Source of the DNA: Diphasiastrum complanatum
Taxonomy: Eukaryota > Streptophyta > Lycopodiopsida > Lycopodiales > Lycopodiaceae
DNA length: 64,000 bases
Direction: 5' to 3'
NCBI GenBank assembly: GCA_029204225.1
Contig: CM055102.1
Coordinates: 15,622,229-15,686,228, forward strand
Shown: positions 10,909-21,390 of the stretch, piece by piece
How positions within the stretch are numbered: the first letter of the stretch is position 1
How the letters are laid out: every line of letters starts with the position of its first letter
Made by a program: the position numbers and the translations under genes
The notes under the pieces: generated by a model
What the model was told of the DNA's origin: nothing
What the model saw: the letters and a program-made list of their open reading frames with translations, nothing else
The model's database searches: none

Positions 10909-13900
10909 CTGAAGCAAGCACAAACACAGTATCACTCTCTTTCGCTCTCTCTCTCTCAGAAAAATGTATGTGCATTGTTCATTCCAAGAAACCAATTCTA
11001 AAATTACTCCAAGAGGAGTACAATCACACATTGTCCCGCTTTTCTGGACCAGTACATTCCCCATATTTGCACTTGACGGTTTTCAGAGTAATCACCTGCT
11101 TATTGCATGATCCAATATGCTACATTTCCTCTTTTCAGAAGCGTCAAATTTTCTGAAGTGTTACCAAGCAAAAGAAAAGTGGACACCTAGCTAAAGCAGA
11201 CATGCATCATTACCTTACCACATACCTTCTAGCAAATTAACATACCATGTGAATACTGAATGAGTCTCCAATTTCTGTATCACATGCTTAACTTGTAAGT
11301 GTTACGCGACAACTTTATTATGATATTGGCAAGACAACAGCAAGGCTGTAAACAGTGCCCATATGTTCCTCCTATGAAGGCTTGTGATTGGAACTTTGTA
11401 CAAATGATGATTATCTTGGCATCCGACTAGACGAGACATACATGAAAACTGCACTAAAAGTGGCCCATTAGAAAGGACAAAAGTATGTCAGAGTGGACAA
11501 GCGAAAAACTTTCAAGTTTCCACCCTGTTGACTGATGTGTTGCGCATCCAGCTACCTCCTTGTCTGAATAAAAGTAGACCGACTGACATTACTTTATACA
11601 AGCAATAGAAATAAGACAGCAACACGTTTGATCAGAATTTTCCATCTTCTAAGGACAGACTTTCAAACTATTACCAACCAAATGAAGCAGGTATTGCTTC
11701 ACGTTACCCTGAGTAAGATACATGAGGAATAATTGCAGTAACCGAAAGCACGGACACACTGTTCTATGAGAGCGAAAAGGATCTCTGCGAGGAAAAAAGT
11801 GCAATTCCAATCAAACTGATTTGACTCACCATGCAACAAGGAAACGACCTTACATTCATCAACATTTAGTCTAGGATAGTATCCCCAGAGCCCTACTCAA
11901 TCGCTCAATAATATTTATTGTGTTGGAATGTTCACACAACTACACTATGGCACGTTTATGCTACATAATACATTCCAACAAGAATAATAAAAAAGATCTA
12001 CTTCAATTTCCACAATTCTCTATTGCTGTTCACTTCTAGACTTCATTCTTAGTGAAAAGACCCATTCTTCAACACTGCCATGATCCTATGTGTGAAAATC
12101 TAAGCATTACGACCTAGGCACTACTGGTTTTTTCTTCCAAAAGAGGAAGACACAATTTCCAAAAACATTGTAATAAAGATTTCACTTTCTTTCTGACGCT
12201 AGTAACCTACAAGCCTTTTCAAATATATGCGCATCTAGAGAAAGTGATAGATATGGCTATAAGATGTACAAGATATAAAAGAAGTGTAAATACGATCATA
12301 ATTAGCAATCACTGTCAACTTACCCATCATGTTGCCAAGACTAGATTGTTCTACTGGAAAAACTGTATCATCTTCCAGTTGCTCACCAACATCCAAGGTG
12401 TCATCCATGTTGTCATTTGGGCATGTTATCACAGAAACCTTCTCTGGACCTGTAGAACTGTAGGGTGCAATATGATGTGTTGTGGTTAACAATGAGCTCA
12501 ATAATTCATTCTCAATCACATCGTACCTGCAGAAAAGTGGCTCAATTGTGATACAAAGTTCAACCTTACAAGTGACTGGATTAAAAAATCAAAATAAGGA
12601 CTAAACCATGAAATATAACCATAATACTGTACAGATGATGATGTTAAGAAATCTAAATATAGGCCAGCAATAATGCCCAACAAACCGTAGACTTAGAGAG
12701 ATAGCACCAAACAAATCCGCAAATAACTTGGAAGTGGAATGCTTACATCTTTCTACAACGATCATTTGTGATCCCTGTACATCCAATTACGGCCAAGCGT
12801 ATGTCAGATACCAAGTCATCATTGCTGAGTGTCTCAAACGGAGTCTCGATATGCTTTGATAAACGCTCAATATAACCTTCAAGCATTTGCTGTTGTCCTT
12901 CAAAAAGGTTCTGGTTTATTTCATTCTGTTTTGGGCAAATATCATCCTTAAACAGTTCATTTCCAAACATGTAGTATGCAAAAACATAGGAGTACTGAAG
13001 AGCCCTTCTGGCTCTGAAAAGGAGGTTTAGACCATTGGTAAGCCAGCTGTAATCTCTCGCTTCATGCTGAGTAGCTTCCAGCAAACTGATCTTTTCCTGA
13101 AGAGTTTCCCTCTGCTTTGTCTCACGCTTAAAAGAATCCTCATGAGATTTGTATCGAGAATAATAATGAATGTAGCGATTCAAGTCACGCTTAGCTCTAA
13201 CTACTTTTTCCCTATCTTCTTCATAGCGGCCACAACTATGTCCTTGAATGTGATTCCAAGTATGCGATCTACCCGTTGCTCCACCACACAACCAACTGAA
13301 AAAAGTAGAACAGAATTTCATGCAATAAATTAAACCTTTGCAAGTCCTATAATGAGTTTTTGATAATGAGCTTAACACCTTTCTCAATTTACTCGCTTTA
13401 TTGTTCATAGCATGTACCTAAACTGTCAAACATATTGTAAATCTCAGAGTCACGATGCTCAAATCTTTCGAGTCTGGTTTCTTATGTTTTTTTCCAAACA
13501 AGATTGCAGTCCATGAAACTTTGACCAACAAGAATATTCCTTTACAATATGGTAGGGCCCTGGACAAAAAGTTCACAAAAGAGTAGAGGAACTTACCAAA
13601 ATGATTGGCCACAGATGCATGAAACCAGATTGCAGCCACCATTCTTCTCAACTGGCTTTTGGCACTTGGGACATGGCTTTGTGTGAGCAGTCATCCAGTT
13701 AGTCGTCTCGGATCCATCGAGACATTTTCTGGTCCAAAGCTGCCACATGTGACAAGAACATGGAGAATGTGCTTGTTGTAAGCAGTTGTAACAGAACTGA
13801 TGTCCACAGATGCATTCAACCTCACAATAGGGCTCACACTCAATGCGAATAGCATTCCCACAATGAGGTATACGAGGACACCATTTCACATTAGAATTGT

Positions 13901-16900
13901 CTTCAATATAAGATTCCAAAAGAAAGCGTTGATAAAGCTGCTGTATCTTTGGATCTTTTGCACCAACAAGAGTCAAAACTTTGTCCTCATCACAAATGGC
14001 CCCACACTTGTCTGCCATGCACTTCAGTCGCCTACTTTGGCCATCTCGTATATTAATAATAAAATGTTGTGTCCAGCCTATGCCAAAACATACCCCATCA
14101 GCAATGTTTGAAATGTAAAAGTTTCAATATCAAGCTAGAAAATTCTCATCTTTCGATAACGTAAGTTCACAGGTTGATTGATTAATCATGTAGCATGAGC
14201 TGCAGAGTGAAAAAGTTTTTTGTGCCAGCAGGATACTTCTGCAATTATATGCTTTGACTTCAACCTGATTCTATAAGTAAAGCAACATCAACTTCAGATG
14301 GGTAAGAAAATCACAATCATTGCAAAAGCAGTGCCCACAATCCATCTGAGTAGAGTCCTCCTTTTCAATGTCCTCAAAACAAATGCCGCACGAAAGATTT
14401 TCTCCCAGTTCTGAAGGTTTCAGCTCTGAAGAAGAAGCGACCAGATATGGCACACCTGCTTCTAAAAACAACTTCTCTTTTCCCTTTTCAACATAATCAG
14501 CAAACAATCGCTCTTTATCCCAGCGATGTTGTATAAGCAACGTCCGTGCATGCTGCAACTTGATGTTTAGCATATCAGCTACTTTCTTCAGGTCCTCAAT
14601 CTGGAAACTCTTACAATGTCAGGTTATGATCTTTTATCATTCGGCCACTGATAAAATGTTAAATAGTGCTTCTAGGTCAAAACAGATGCAGTTACAAACC
14701 ACACGATATGGAAATTGACATCTACATTGATTATACGGACAGAGACATCTATTCAACGATAGATCCACACTTGTGCAATGTGTATAATCTGTCATTGGAT
14801 CCATCTAGGTTCAGCACTTGAACAGATCAACTATTATTGACGAGACATTTATTAGTCCATTGCACAATGTGGGCCTCTAGTCACTAGTGGTGGTAGCACA
14901 CAGTCCTAGCAATAACTCAAACCCTTTTGAGACTATCATAGGGCCTCTGGCTTCATTATCAGCTCTTTATTCTTTTTAAAGGTTTCATGCCTTTAATGTT
15001 TTCAAATACTTGGAAGAATCAGAGGATATTCATCAATAAACGTTATTCAAATATAGGCTGACAAGGTCCTTGTAAGTGCGCCTTGCATCCAGTGCATGAT
15101 TGATCATTGAAGCTTAAAGAGCTAGCTCCACATTCTCATAGAAACCTCAGTGGTTAATTATTTGTTAAAGCCATTGCTCAGACATTTGTTACTACTATTG
15201 AAGATCATTGCTCCACCGACCATCATTGTTCTACAGTGCTTGATCTGTACATTTGCAGTAGTCTCTCTCAATCTGTGTTTTTATTGAAAAGTTTTGCTCA
15301 TTGCTTGTTGTTGAAGCACTTTCCAGGTAGAGAGGGTTCAGTTTTCATAAACTTCATTTTCCAGTACGTCACCGATATTGTTGGGTTCAAGATCAGGGGT
15401 TTGGGAAAATCCCGATTCCTATCTTTGGCTGCAGTTTTCACCATGTATGTCAGAATTCCATTCTGATCATATATATGAGCTCCTGGAATCTTGTTGAAAG
15501 GCATATCGAGCTTTGTTGAAATCAGATTCCAAGAAGTAGTTTCTGAAGACTTCTTTTCTTTCAAACCTTTTGTTGCAAGTTTGAGACAATCTCTACGTAG
15601 TTGTCCTTCCTACAGGCTATCGATGAACAACACAACACATCATAGATGGAGAGTGCCAAGCAAAGATACACAAACTCATGATCCTGAAACATTCTCACGA
15701 TCCTACAGACTATCAGAAGAAATATAACAAGCGAACTGCACAAGCTTTATCAGTAATTGCTTTCTCAGTAAAAAGGCATATTATAATCAATATCATGCAT
15801 GCAAAGATGGCAAAGGAGACATGGGGCACCCTGAAAAAGATGTTGGTCCCGCCAAGCAAAGATGTACCAAATCACAAACATGATCACTACCTTGCGATTG
15901 AAATAGATGTTGGTCCCGCCAAGTAAAACAAGTATTGTAGCTCTTGATTGTCCAACTTTTCAGTATATTTATTTACGACACTTAGGCACAGTAAAACTAG
16001 AACTTGAACAAAATTAGAGCATGCAACATGTTGATTTTGATTAAAATTGGTGTTTTCGACAAATGCAACTAGTTTGTATGTTTTTTGAGATTGTCTTACA
16101 TGGTTTGTCCTTGAATACTATCGAGTCAAAGCATATGGTGCACTTGGCAACATTATTTTATTTTCACTTTGAAGCTTTTTCAACTTGCTAGCATCAAAAA
16201 ATTGAAATTTTGGTAGCACCATCACAGTCCCTTTGAGACTTCATTGTTTTATGCCTTCAACACAAATCCTCTTTTCACAACTTCAACATCTTGATTCACA
16301 ACACCAACAATGTAAGTTTGCAATTGTAGAATTCTCCTTACCACAACAATGGGGACATTGCCTTTCTAAGGTTAAGTTACGAGCCATATATTATGGACAA
16401 GAAAATTTAGGTTGACCACAGGTCCATTAATGTTATTATCTATTATTCTGTCATCTAGCTTGGGCACTTTGGACAATCAGTTAGTAATTCGACATTCATT
16501 AGTTTTTTGACAACTCATGGGCCTCTATTGGCCATACTCCAAGCCCATCAAGACTTAATAGGCATCACGGCCTCATTATATCATTGGTTGATTGATTCAA
16601 AGTAGCTCTTACCTTAAAATAAATTCAGCATAGCTTCAACTTAGCTTAAGCCTATAACAAATTTGTAAAGGAGATCATTGCTCCACAATAAGATAATACA
16701 ACTGATCGCCACAATAAGATTATGCAACTTGATCTACAACTGTAGTGCTCTCTCTATTTGTATTATATTGCAATGCTTTGCTCACAACTGATACTCGTGA
16801 AACATACAAGACCTTAGTCATGTATTTTTCAGGGATGAGGGTCCGGGCCGGACGTGGACTTTTCGCGTCCGCGTCCCGCGTCTGGACCCGGACGCGCCCG

Positions 16901-19900
16901 ACCCCTGGAAATGTCCACCTCGGATGCATCCCTTTTTTTTTTTAACACTAAAATACGCTAAAAAAAAAAAGGGTGCGACCGGGGTGGACGTGTCAGGACC
17001 CCGACGCACCCCTGGCCCGTCCGCGTCCCACGTCCAGCGTTCGGACGCACATTCGCGTCCGGATCACGCTACCTTAGATATAATAGTTGCAATTCGTTTC
17101 TGAAAAAACGTTTCGAAACGCATTTCAAAAAAAAAATATATTTAAATTTTTTTTTTTTAGTGGGCAATATGGGTATCATATTAAAGCATTTACTAAGGGC
17201 AATTCATTTATGTAGGTTGCCGAATGTTTCGGGTACAATGTGGTCCAGTTTGGGGGAAACCATGCCTGTTGGATTCTATCAAGGTTAAAAGTGTTCTATG
17301 GAAATGTGTTCCATTTCCTGTCAAATCACTGCATCGACAATGAGCAGTTACAATGCCAAGACCACCCTCCCCACCATCTATCCTCCTGCGTTTCTGAAAA
17401 AAAAAAATTCTGCGTTTCTGTCCTAAAATGATAGTATAACGTATATATATATTTCATAGATGCATCTGCATTCCGAAACACTACTTTTTTTTGTTGAAAT
17501 CCCAAAATAATACCAACTCTTTAAAAAACCTAGAAAATCTAAAAAAATTTACAATGTGATAAAACAGAATAGAAAAACACCAAAAAGCCTGACTCTTTTG
17601 AAAATAAAATTCAATGCACGTTTTGGACACCCTAATCCTATTTCTCATAACGAAACGTACAATTATGATATATCTAAAGGCCAGCAAGATACTCGATGCA
17701 AAATAACATTGATAGTAATCTATTGCTTTTTACGATTTGTATTTCAAACATAATAAAAAAAAAGTCATAACATCCTTAATCAATTTCAAGAAAATATATG
17801 AATTTTTCCAAAGAAATCATTACTATATTTTAAGTACTTAACACCACACCATTTTACCTGAGCAGCAATAAGAGAGTCATGTGTTACGACCTGTTCACAG
17901 CCAACAGCAACAACCAAAAAAAAATTCCATCATGGTGTCAGAAATAAATTTGTCAATAGATCATCACCTACTAACTTGATGTGTATTTGAAGATGCATAC
18001 GAAAAGCAAAACTACAACCAACCATTTTGAGTATCACAACATACAAAGGTCAAATCAATACAAAAGGAGAATTCGTGAACACAATGTTAGTGAGCACAAA
18101 GCGTGAGTAGAATTTTGTTCTGAATTTCTAGACTTTGTAAATGGTTGAAATCATGCTAATTCAACATAATGTTAAGAAACCTTTTGCAAACAATGTAAAA
18201 CTTGTAGCACAAGCGTCTTAATGATGTTGAAGATTAGAGCATGCAGGAATGCATTCACGACATGAGAGAGACGGAGAGAGAACACACATGCTTGTATTAG
18301 GGAAGTTGGACAATATTACATTGAGAGAGCTGAGAGAAGTGAAGTAACAACAGATCTGCTAGTCACCAGTCCTTTTTAAATGAGGATCAAACTTCATTGA
18401 TCAAATTACAAGGAGCATTGTGGCATATTTGGCCTCACCCCCTCATAAGCCTCATCTCATTGACAACTTACCTCTCCTTTGTAGACTGGCTTTCATGAAC
18501 CTGAGAGTTTTCATTTGATCCTCCATCTCCTGTTGAAGCACAAGTTATTTTGCTCTACTTCAAAAGTTGGTTGTCACTTTGGCATCAAGCCTGTCTATAG
18601 GGTCACTTGCAAAATCTTCCCACTCCTTCAAATGATGAACAAGTTGCAATCTGGTCTTGAACACCAGGAGCTCACAATGCTAAAAGGATTTCTTTTCTTT
18701 GAATGGATGAGTGACAAGGTGCATCACTTTCGCTCACATTTGGAAGTTGGACCATCTTGGAACAAGACTCATGTGGTCAGTCTTTACTTTACAACTGTGG
18801 AGTGGTTTGCTAAAATATTTCCCGCCACACGACAAGCTCCAACATCATCTCCAACAACATCCTTTTTCATATTGGGCCAGAAGAATTGCCTACGAAGAAG
18901 TTCATAGGTCTTTTGAATACTTGAGTGTCCCGCACTAGGGTTGTCATGACATTCATACAATATTTGGCGCCTAAAGTCCTCTTAAGTCGGGAACACATAT
19001 TCTATTTCTGTAAAGTAGATACTCATCCTGAATGGAATAGGAAGAACAGAGGCAAAGAAGCAGGGGACTTAAAGAGGTAGGCCCAAGGGCTCAGGCAAGA
19101 CTGGCCTCATGGCAAGTAACACAAACCTAGTTAGTAGGCAAGCCAAGCAGAGCAAGCAACCATAGAGGTCAGGGAGAGGCAAAGGACAACTGCATCCCGT
19201 ATTCGTATTCTTAGCAAAACAAAGGCTAGCAACTGACTTATGCTTTATGTCTCTACTTTGAGAGACTTGCACAATGGTTGGTACATTTGTGATTGATATT
19301 TCTGCATAGGTAAAAATGCATAATGCTACAAAAATCTCAATACGAAGGAGTAACTGATGTTGGGAAGAACATAATTGTTATACAAATCAATGAAGACATA
19401 ACCACAAAAGTGCATACATTCCATAGCTACGTGTAGGAGAAATGCAATAAGGAGATCTTGGACTAAGTGACAAGTCATCAATGCCCTCATCACTAACACG
19501 TTATGACCAAGTAAAATAAAGTTTGCAAAGAGTGTACGGCTTGCAGAAAAACCTGGATGCAAAATGTTGAGTGGTTTTCAATGTAGTCTTGGTTGGTTAG
19601 CACACAAAAGCATATAACTCTTGTAATGAAAGATTAGGTCGTTATATCTCAGCATAAAATGCTTTGCAATTTCTAATCTTACAAGCATTATAAGTACAAT
19701 TTCTACACTCATGTGAACCCACTAAAGTGCCTTGGCTGCGACGCATCCTTGGCCACACATTCGGGCAGGTGAGAGTCTAAGGAGAGGTAGAACATAGGAA
19801 GGTGTGGCCGAGGACAATTTTCTATGTGTCTGCAACATGTAAAAGAATGAATAAAATTATTCACATCGAGGTTTCATCTCTGAACAAACTCGAATGCAAT

Positions 19901-20540
19901 GGCATTTGATAGTTGCTTGGACCTTTTAAGTATCGTTTGCATACAGCATAAGGGAAAAACAATACCCTTCCTTCTGCCCTAATTGGATACTTAAAATGTG
20001 TGATTATATTAATCCTATTTACAATCCATGATTCTTAACCTAATTGAAGGTGAACACAATATTACAATCATGTAGTAATCTTTAAGAAAGAAACACCACA
20101 CTTAACGCCATGAGCTCATTGCAGCAAGAATACGTGAAGCTTGCCCGAGTGGTTAAAAGTGACCTTTCGACTCCCATTAATGGAAGCGGCACATGCAATC
20201 TAATAATGGAATTTCAGGTTCAAATAATGAAACAGAGACTCAAAATAGGCCGCAAAAAGGCTGCCAATGACAAAAATTGCACTTACGCAAGTGATTCTGG
20301 TCTCCCGACAGATTAAACAATTGCTCAAAATATTGGACAAGGCATAAAAACTTGTATCTCAAAACACATCCACTTTGTTTGGACAACGGATCTACCATAA
20401 CTGATACGTGAGAAGGGTAATATGATACTAACCTTTTCCGTTGAAACTCGCGCATCTAATTGCACAAAACCTTCCTCCTCATAGCCAACGAAGTCCTCGT
20501 TGCCACAGTCATTTTCTTCGTTATCAGAAGGACCACTCAT
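10607..20540 (-). CDS. Ariadne-like RBR E3 ubiquitin-protein ligase, seven-exon model
   Basis: RBR ligases take ubiquitin from an E2 onto a RING2 cysteine and pass it to the substrate. I joined seven minus-strand exons: 20433-20540, 17858-17890, 14315-14600, 13597-14077, 12747-13295, 12324-12526 and 10607-10908. Each junction has GT and AG ends and the phases agree, giving 653 codons. Predicted residues: acidic N-terminus 1-36; UBA-like segment about 48-90 with HARTLLIQHRW; RING1 from C118; IBR about 190-255; RING2 from C278, with the likely catalytic cysteine C291 in NGGCNLV; then an Ariadne helical region with RAKRDLNRYIHYYSRYKSH. It resembles plant ARI1/ARI2/ARI3-type proteins. The first and last exons are least certain. 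I see no C-terminal RanBP2 zinc finger, which some relatives have. The introns hold old retroelement pieces, yet the coding exons have no stops, so the gene appears live. Confidence 0.85.
10909..12323 (-). other. Proposed last intron of the Ariadne-like gene
   Basis: GT (12323-12322) to AG (10910-10909) on the minus strand. I see no coding sequence or transposon domain inside it. A further small exon cannot be excluded. Confidence 0.45.
12324..12526 (-). CDS. Ariadne-like gene, exon 6
   Basis: After CTGCAG it reads YDVIENELLSSL and HHIAPYSSTGPEK, which match the conserved (M)YECIENDLLGSL and NI(A/T)PYRS(K/N)GIE of plant ARI proteins. The second half is acidic and not conserved. It ends in phase 1 at GTAAGT. 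Confidence 0.9.
12747..13295 (-). CDS. Ariadne-like gene, exon 5 (RING2 end and Ariadne domain)
   Basis: After a TTTTTTCAG acceptor it completes the split codon and reads WLCGGATGRSHTW, HSCGRYEEDREK, RAKRDLNRYIHYYSRYKSH and AYYMFGNELFKDD, all hallmark words of plant Ariadne proteins. It ends within the methionine codon of RCRKM before GTAAGC. Confidence 0.95.
13597..14077 (-). CDS. Ariadne-like gene, exon 4 (RING1 end, IBR, RING2 start)
   Basis: It begins with the two bases that complete the split cysteine, then WTQHFIINIRDGQSRRLKC. The exon therefore reaches 59 bases upstream of the first methionine codon at 14018. It encodes IBR cysteines (VKWCPRIPHCGNAIR, CICGHQFCYNC, HSPCSC) and RING2 CPKCQKPVEKNGGCNLVSC, and ends in the cysteine codon of QSFC before GTAAGT. 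Confidence 0.95.
14315..14600 (-). CDS. Ariadne-like gene, exon 3 (UBA-like region and RING1 start)
   Basis: It opens after a TTTCCAG acceptor with IEDLKKVADMLNIK in phase 0 and ends within the cysteine codon of CFCNDC (phase 1). It carries HARTLLIQHRWDKERLF (UBA-like) and the RING1 ligands CGIC and MDCGHCFCND. Confidence 0.9.
15590..15930 (+). pseudogene. Ty1/copia gag fragment inside Ariadne intron 2
   Basis: The plus-strand reading YNKRTAQALSVIAF, IINIMHAKMAKETWGTLKKM (about 15,720-15,840) is the usual gag pattern of plant copia elements (alanine-rich helix, then AKEAWDTL). A preceding frame contains THHRWRVPSKDTQTHD. It is short, with stops, no LTRs seen, and antisense to the host gene. 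Confidence 0.65.
16835..17065. repeat. GC-rich foldback element in Ariadne intron 2
   Basis: About 230 bp far richer in GC than its surroundings, with repeated GTCCGCGTCC / GGACGCGGAC words. The two halves are imperfect inverted repeats around an A/T centre near 16,955: GCATCCC plus a T-run on the left faces an A-run plus GGGTGC on the right, and further out ATGTCCACC faces GGTGGACGT. It resembles a non-autonomous foldback or MITE-like insertion; flanking target duplications were not resolved. Confidence 0.6.
17858..17890 (-). CDS. Ariadne-like gene, exon 2 (33-nt microexon)
   Basis: Between a CAG acceptor and a GTAAAA donor lie 33 bases coding VVTHDSLIAAQ in phase 0. Plant ARI proteins carry a matching segment of the type VITKESLLAAQ directly before the (R/I)EDL start of the next exon, so this short exon joins the acidic N-terminus to the UBA-like region. 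Introns on either side are about 2.5 and 3.3 kb. Confidence 0.75.
18480..19050 (-). pseudogene. Ty3/gypsy integrase zinc-binding fragment inside Ariadne intron 1
   Basis: Read on the minus strand from about 19,020, the sequence gives FRRQILYECHDNPSAGHSSI, then QKTYELLRRQFFWPNM and a worn CRVxG. This is the HHCC zinc-binding domain that opens gypsy integrases. Downstream words such as TDHMSLVPRWSNFQM hold stops and frame changes. It is the same orientation as the host gene but not joined to any exon. Confidence 0.75.
20138..20232 (+). other. Possible tRNA-derived remnant (Ser/Leu-like boxes)
   Basis: GCCCGAGTGGTTAAAAGTG near 20,142 resembles the D-arm/A-box of a long-variable-arm tRNA (Leu or Ser), and AGGTTCAAATAATG near 20,215 resembles a B-box at the expected distance. 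The acceptor stem does not pair well, so an intact tRNA gene is unlikely. It may be a tRNA pseudogene or the head of a SINE. Confidence 0.3.
20433..20540 (-). CDS. Ariadne-like gene, exon 1 (start codon, acidic N-terminus)
   Basis: It starts at the ATG at 20540 and encodes 36 residues, MSGPSDNEENDCGNEDFVGY onward, ending VSTEK in phase 0 before a GTTAGT donor. Acidic N-termini of this kind are usual in Ariadne proteins. The assignment rests on phase, orientation and position next to a promoter-like region; the sequence itself is poorly conserved. Confidence 0.65.
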
Positions 20541-20840
20541 GGTTCTGTCCAGAAGCTTTTCCCAGGATCGTATAATGTCTGCCTACCAGTGACACAAAAC
20601 CGTGCGCATGGCAAGCACGGGATGAAACAATAATTTGCAAAAAAGCAGATCCAAACTTATTACAATAACTATCATAGAGGGATAGAGATTCCGCGAGCTT
20701 GAATTATGTATGTAGTGAGGGAGCAAACCGAGCTCGCAACCGAAGCGTTCGTCGACGAAACCCTTCCTTACGCAGAAGCAATAAAAAAGCTGATCGATTT
20801 CTTCTCCTCCTCTTCCACACGCCAGAGAAAAAAGCAGAAA

Positions 20841-20891
<51 letters not shown>

Positions 20892-20943
20892 GGGGGGGGG
20901 GGGCTTAAAAGAAGGGGAGGGAGAGGGTGAGAGCTTTTTAATC
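20541..20943 (-). promoter_or_regulatory. Probable 5' leader and proximal promoter of the Ariadne-like gene
   Basis: Lies directly upstream of the proposed start codon. It contains a (CT)n tract on the gene strand (20844-20886) next to a run of 13 C on that strand (20891-20903). CT-rich leaders are common in plant genes. I cannot place the transcription start. Confidence 0.45.
20844..20903. repeat. (GA)n tract followed by a 13-base G run
   Basis: Plus-strand (GA)n at 20844-20886, then a short GAGA spacer and 13 consecutive G (20891-20903), about 300 bp upstream of the Ariadne start codon. Confidence 0.95.
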
Positions 20944-21390
20944 CACCACTTGGATGTCTGCCACGTATTCGTAAGCCAGCTGTCGAATATCCAATCGTGG
21001 TCCATGTCACCGCATCTCCGTTTCAACGGTGGCGGTACATTTAAAATTTGCCCCGAGGGCGGGGAAGGCCCAAGGAGACGCTGGGGCACTTTCCCACTTG
21101 GATGCCTGCCACGTATCACGGCTGCCACTTGGCAGCTATCCAACGGTTCCTGGCGGCCCCTGCATGGTACGTTATTGCATTCCAAACTTTGTCACGAGGG
21201 GGCGGGGACTTAAAGACCGGGTTTCGGGGAGGCGCAGGGATCCCAGTTAGATGCTTGGCACGTATCAGATCTACCACGTGTCGAGTATCCAGTCGTCATT
21301 CATGGCTACGGCATGATACGTGTCATAAATCTAACGGTGAAAGAAATCTAACGGTGGCGATAGAATTCCAAATTGGCAACGAAGAGAGGA
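20944..21390. promoter_or_regulatory. Approximately 150-bp promoter-like module, about three diverged copies
   Basis: Three similar segments start near 20,945, 21,096 and 21,246. Each opens with a version of CACTTGGATGCCTGCCACGT, then about 30 bases on has (A)TATCCA(A)(T/C)CG; the first two share a GAGGGCGGGG block near their ends. The region is dense in ACGT cores (CCACGTATT, CCACGTATC, GCACGTATC, CCACGTGTC, TACGTGTC) and AACGG words. ACGT cores are known binding sites for plant bZIP and bHLH factors. It lies 0.4-0.85 kb upstream of the Ariadne-like gene, so a repeated regulatory module is plausible. Binding is inference. Confidence 0.5.

Noticed and set aside
20110-20316. 68-codon plus-strand frame
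   Set aside because: It overlaps the tRNA-like remnant in the first intron and has no motif.
20281-20400. Candidate extra Ariadne exon ending at a GTAAGT on the minus strand (QLFNLSGDQNHL)
   Set aside because: It does not match the ARI pattern, and exon 1 joins the microexon in phase without it.
20583-21185. 200-codon minus-strand frame upstream of the Ariadne gene
   Set aside because: Most of it is low-complexity CT repeat and promoter-like DNA; no domain, and it lies in the probable 5' region of the gene.
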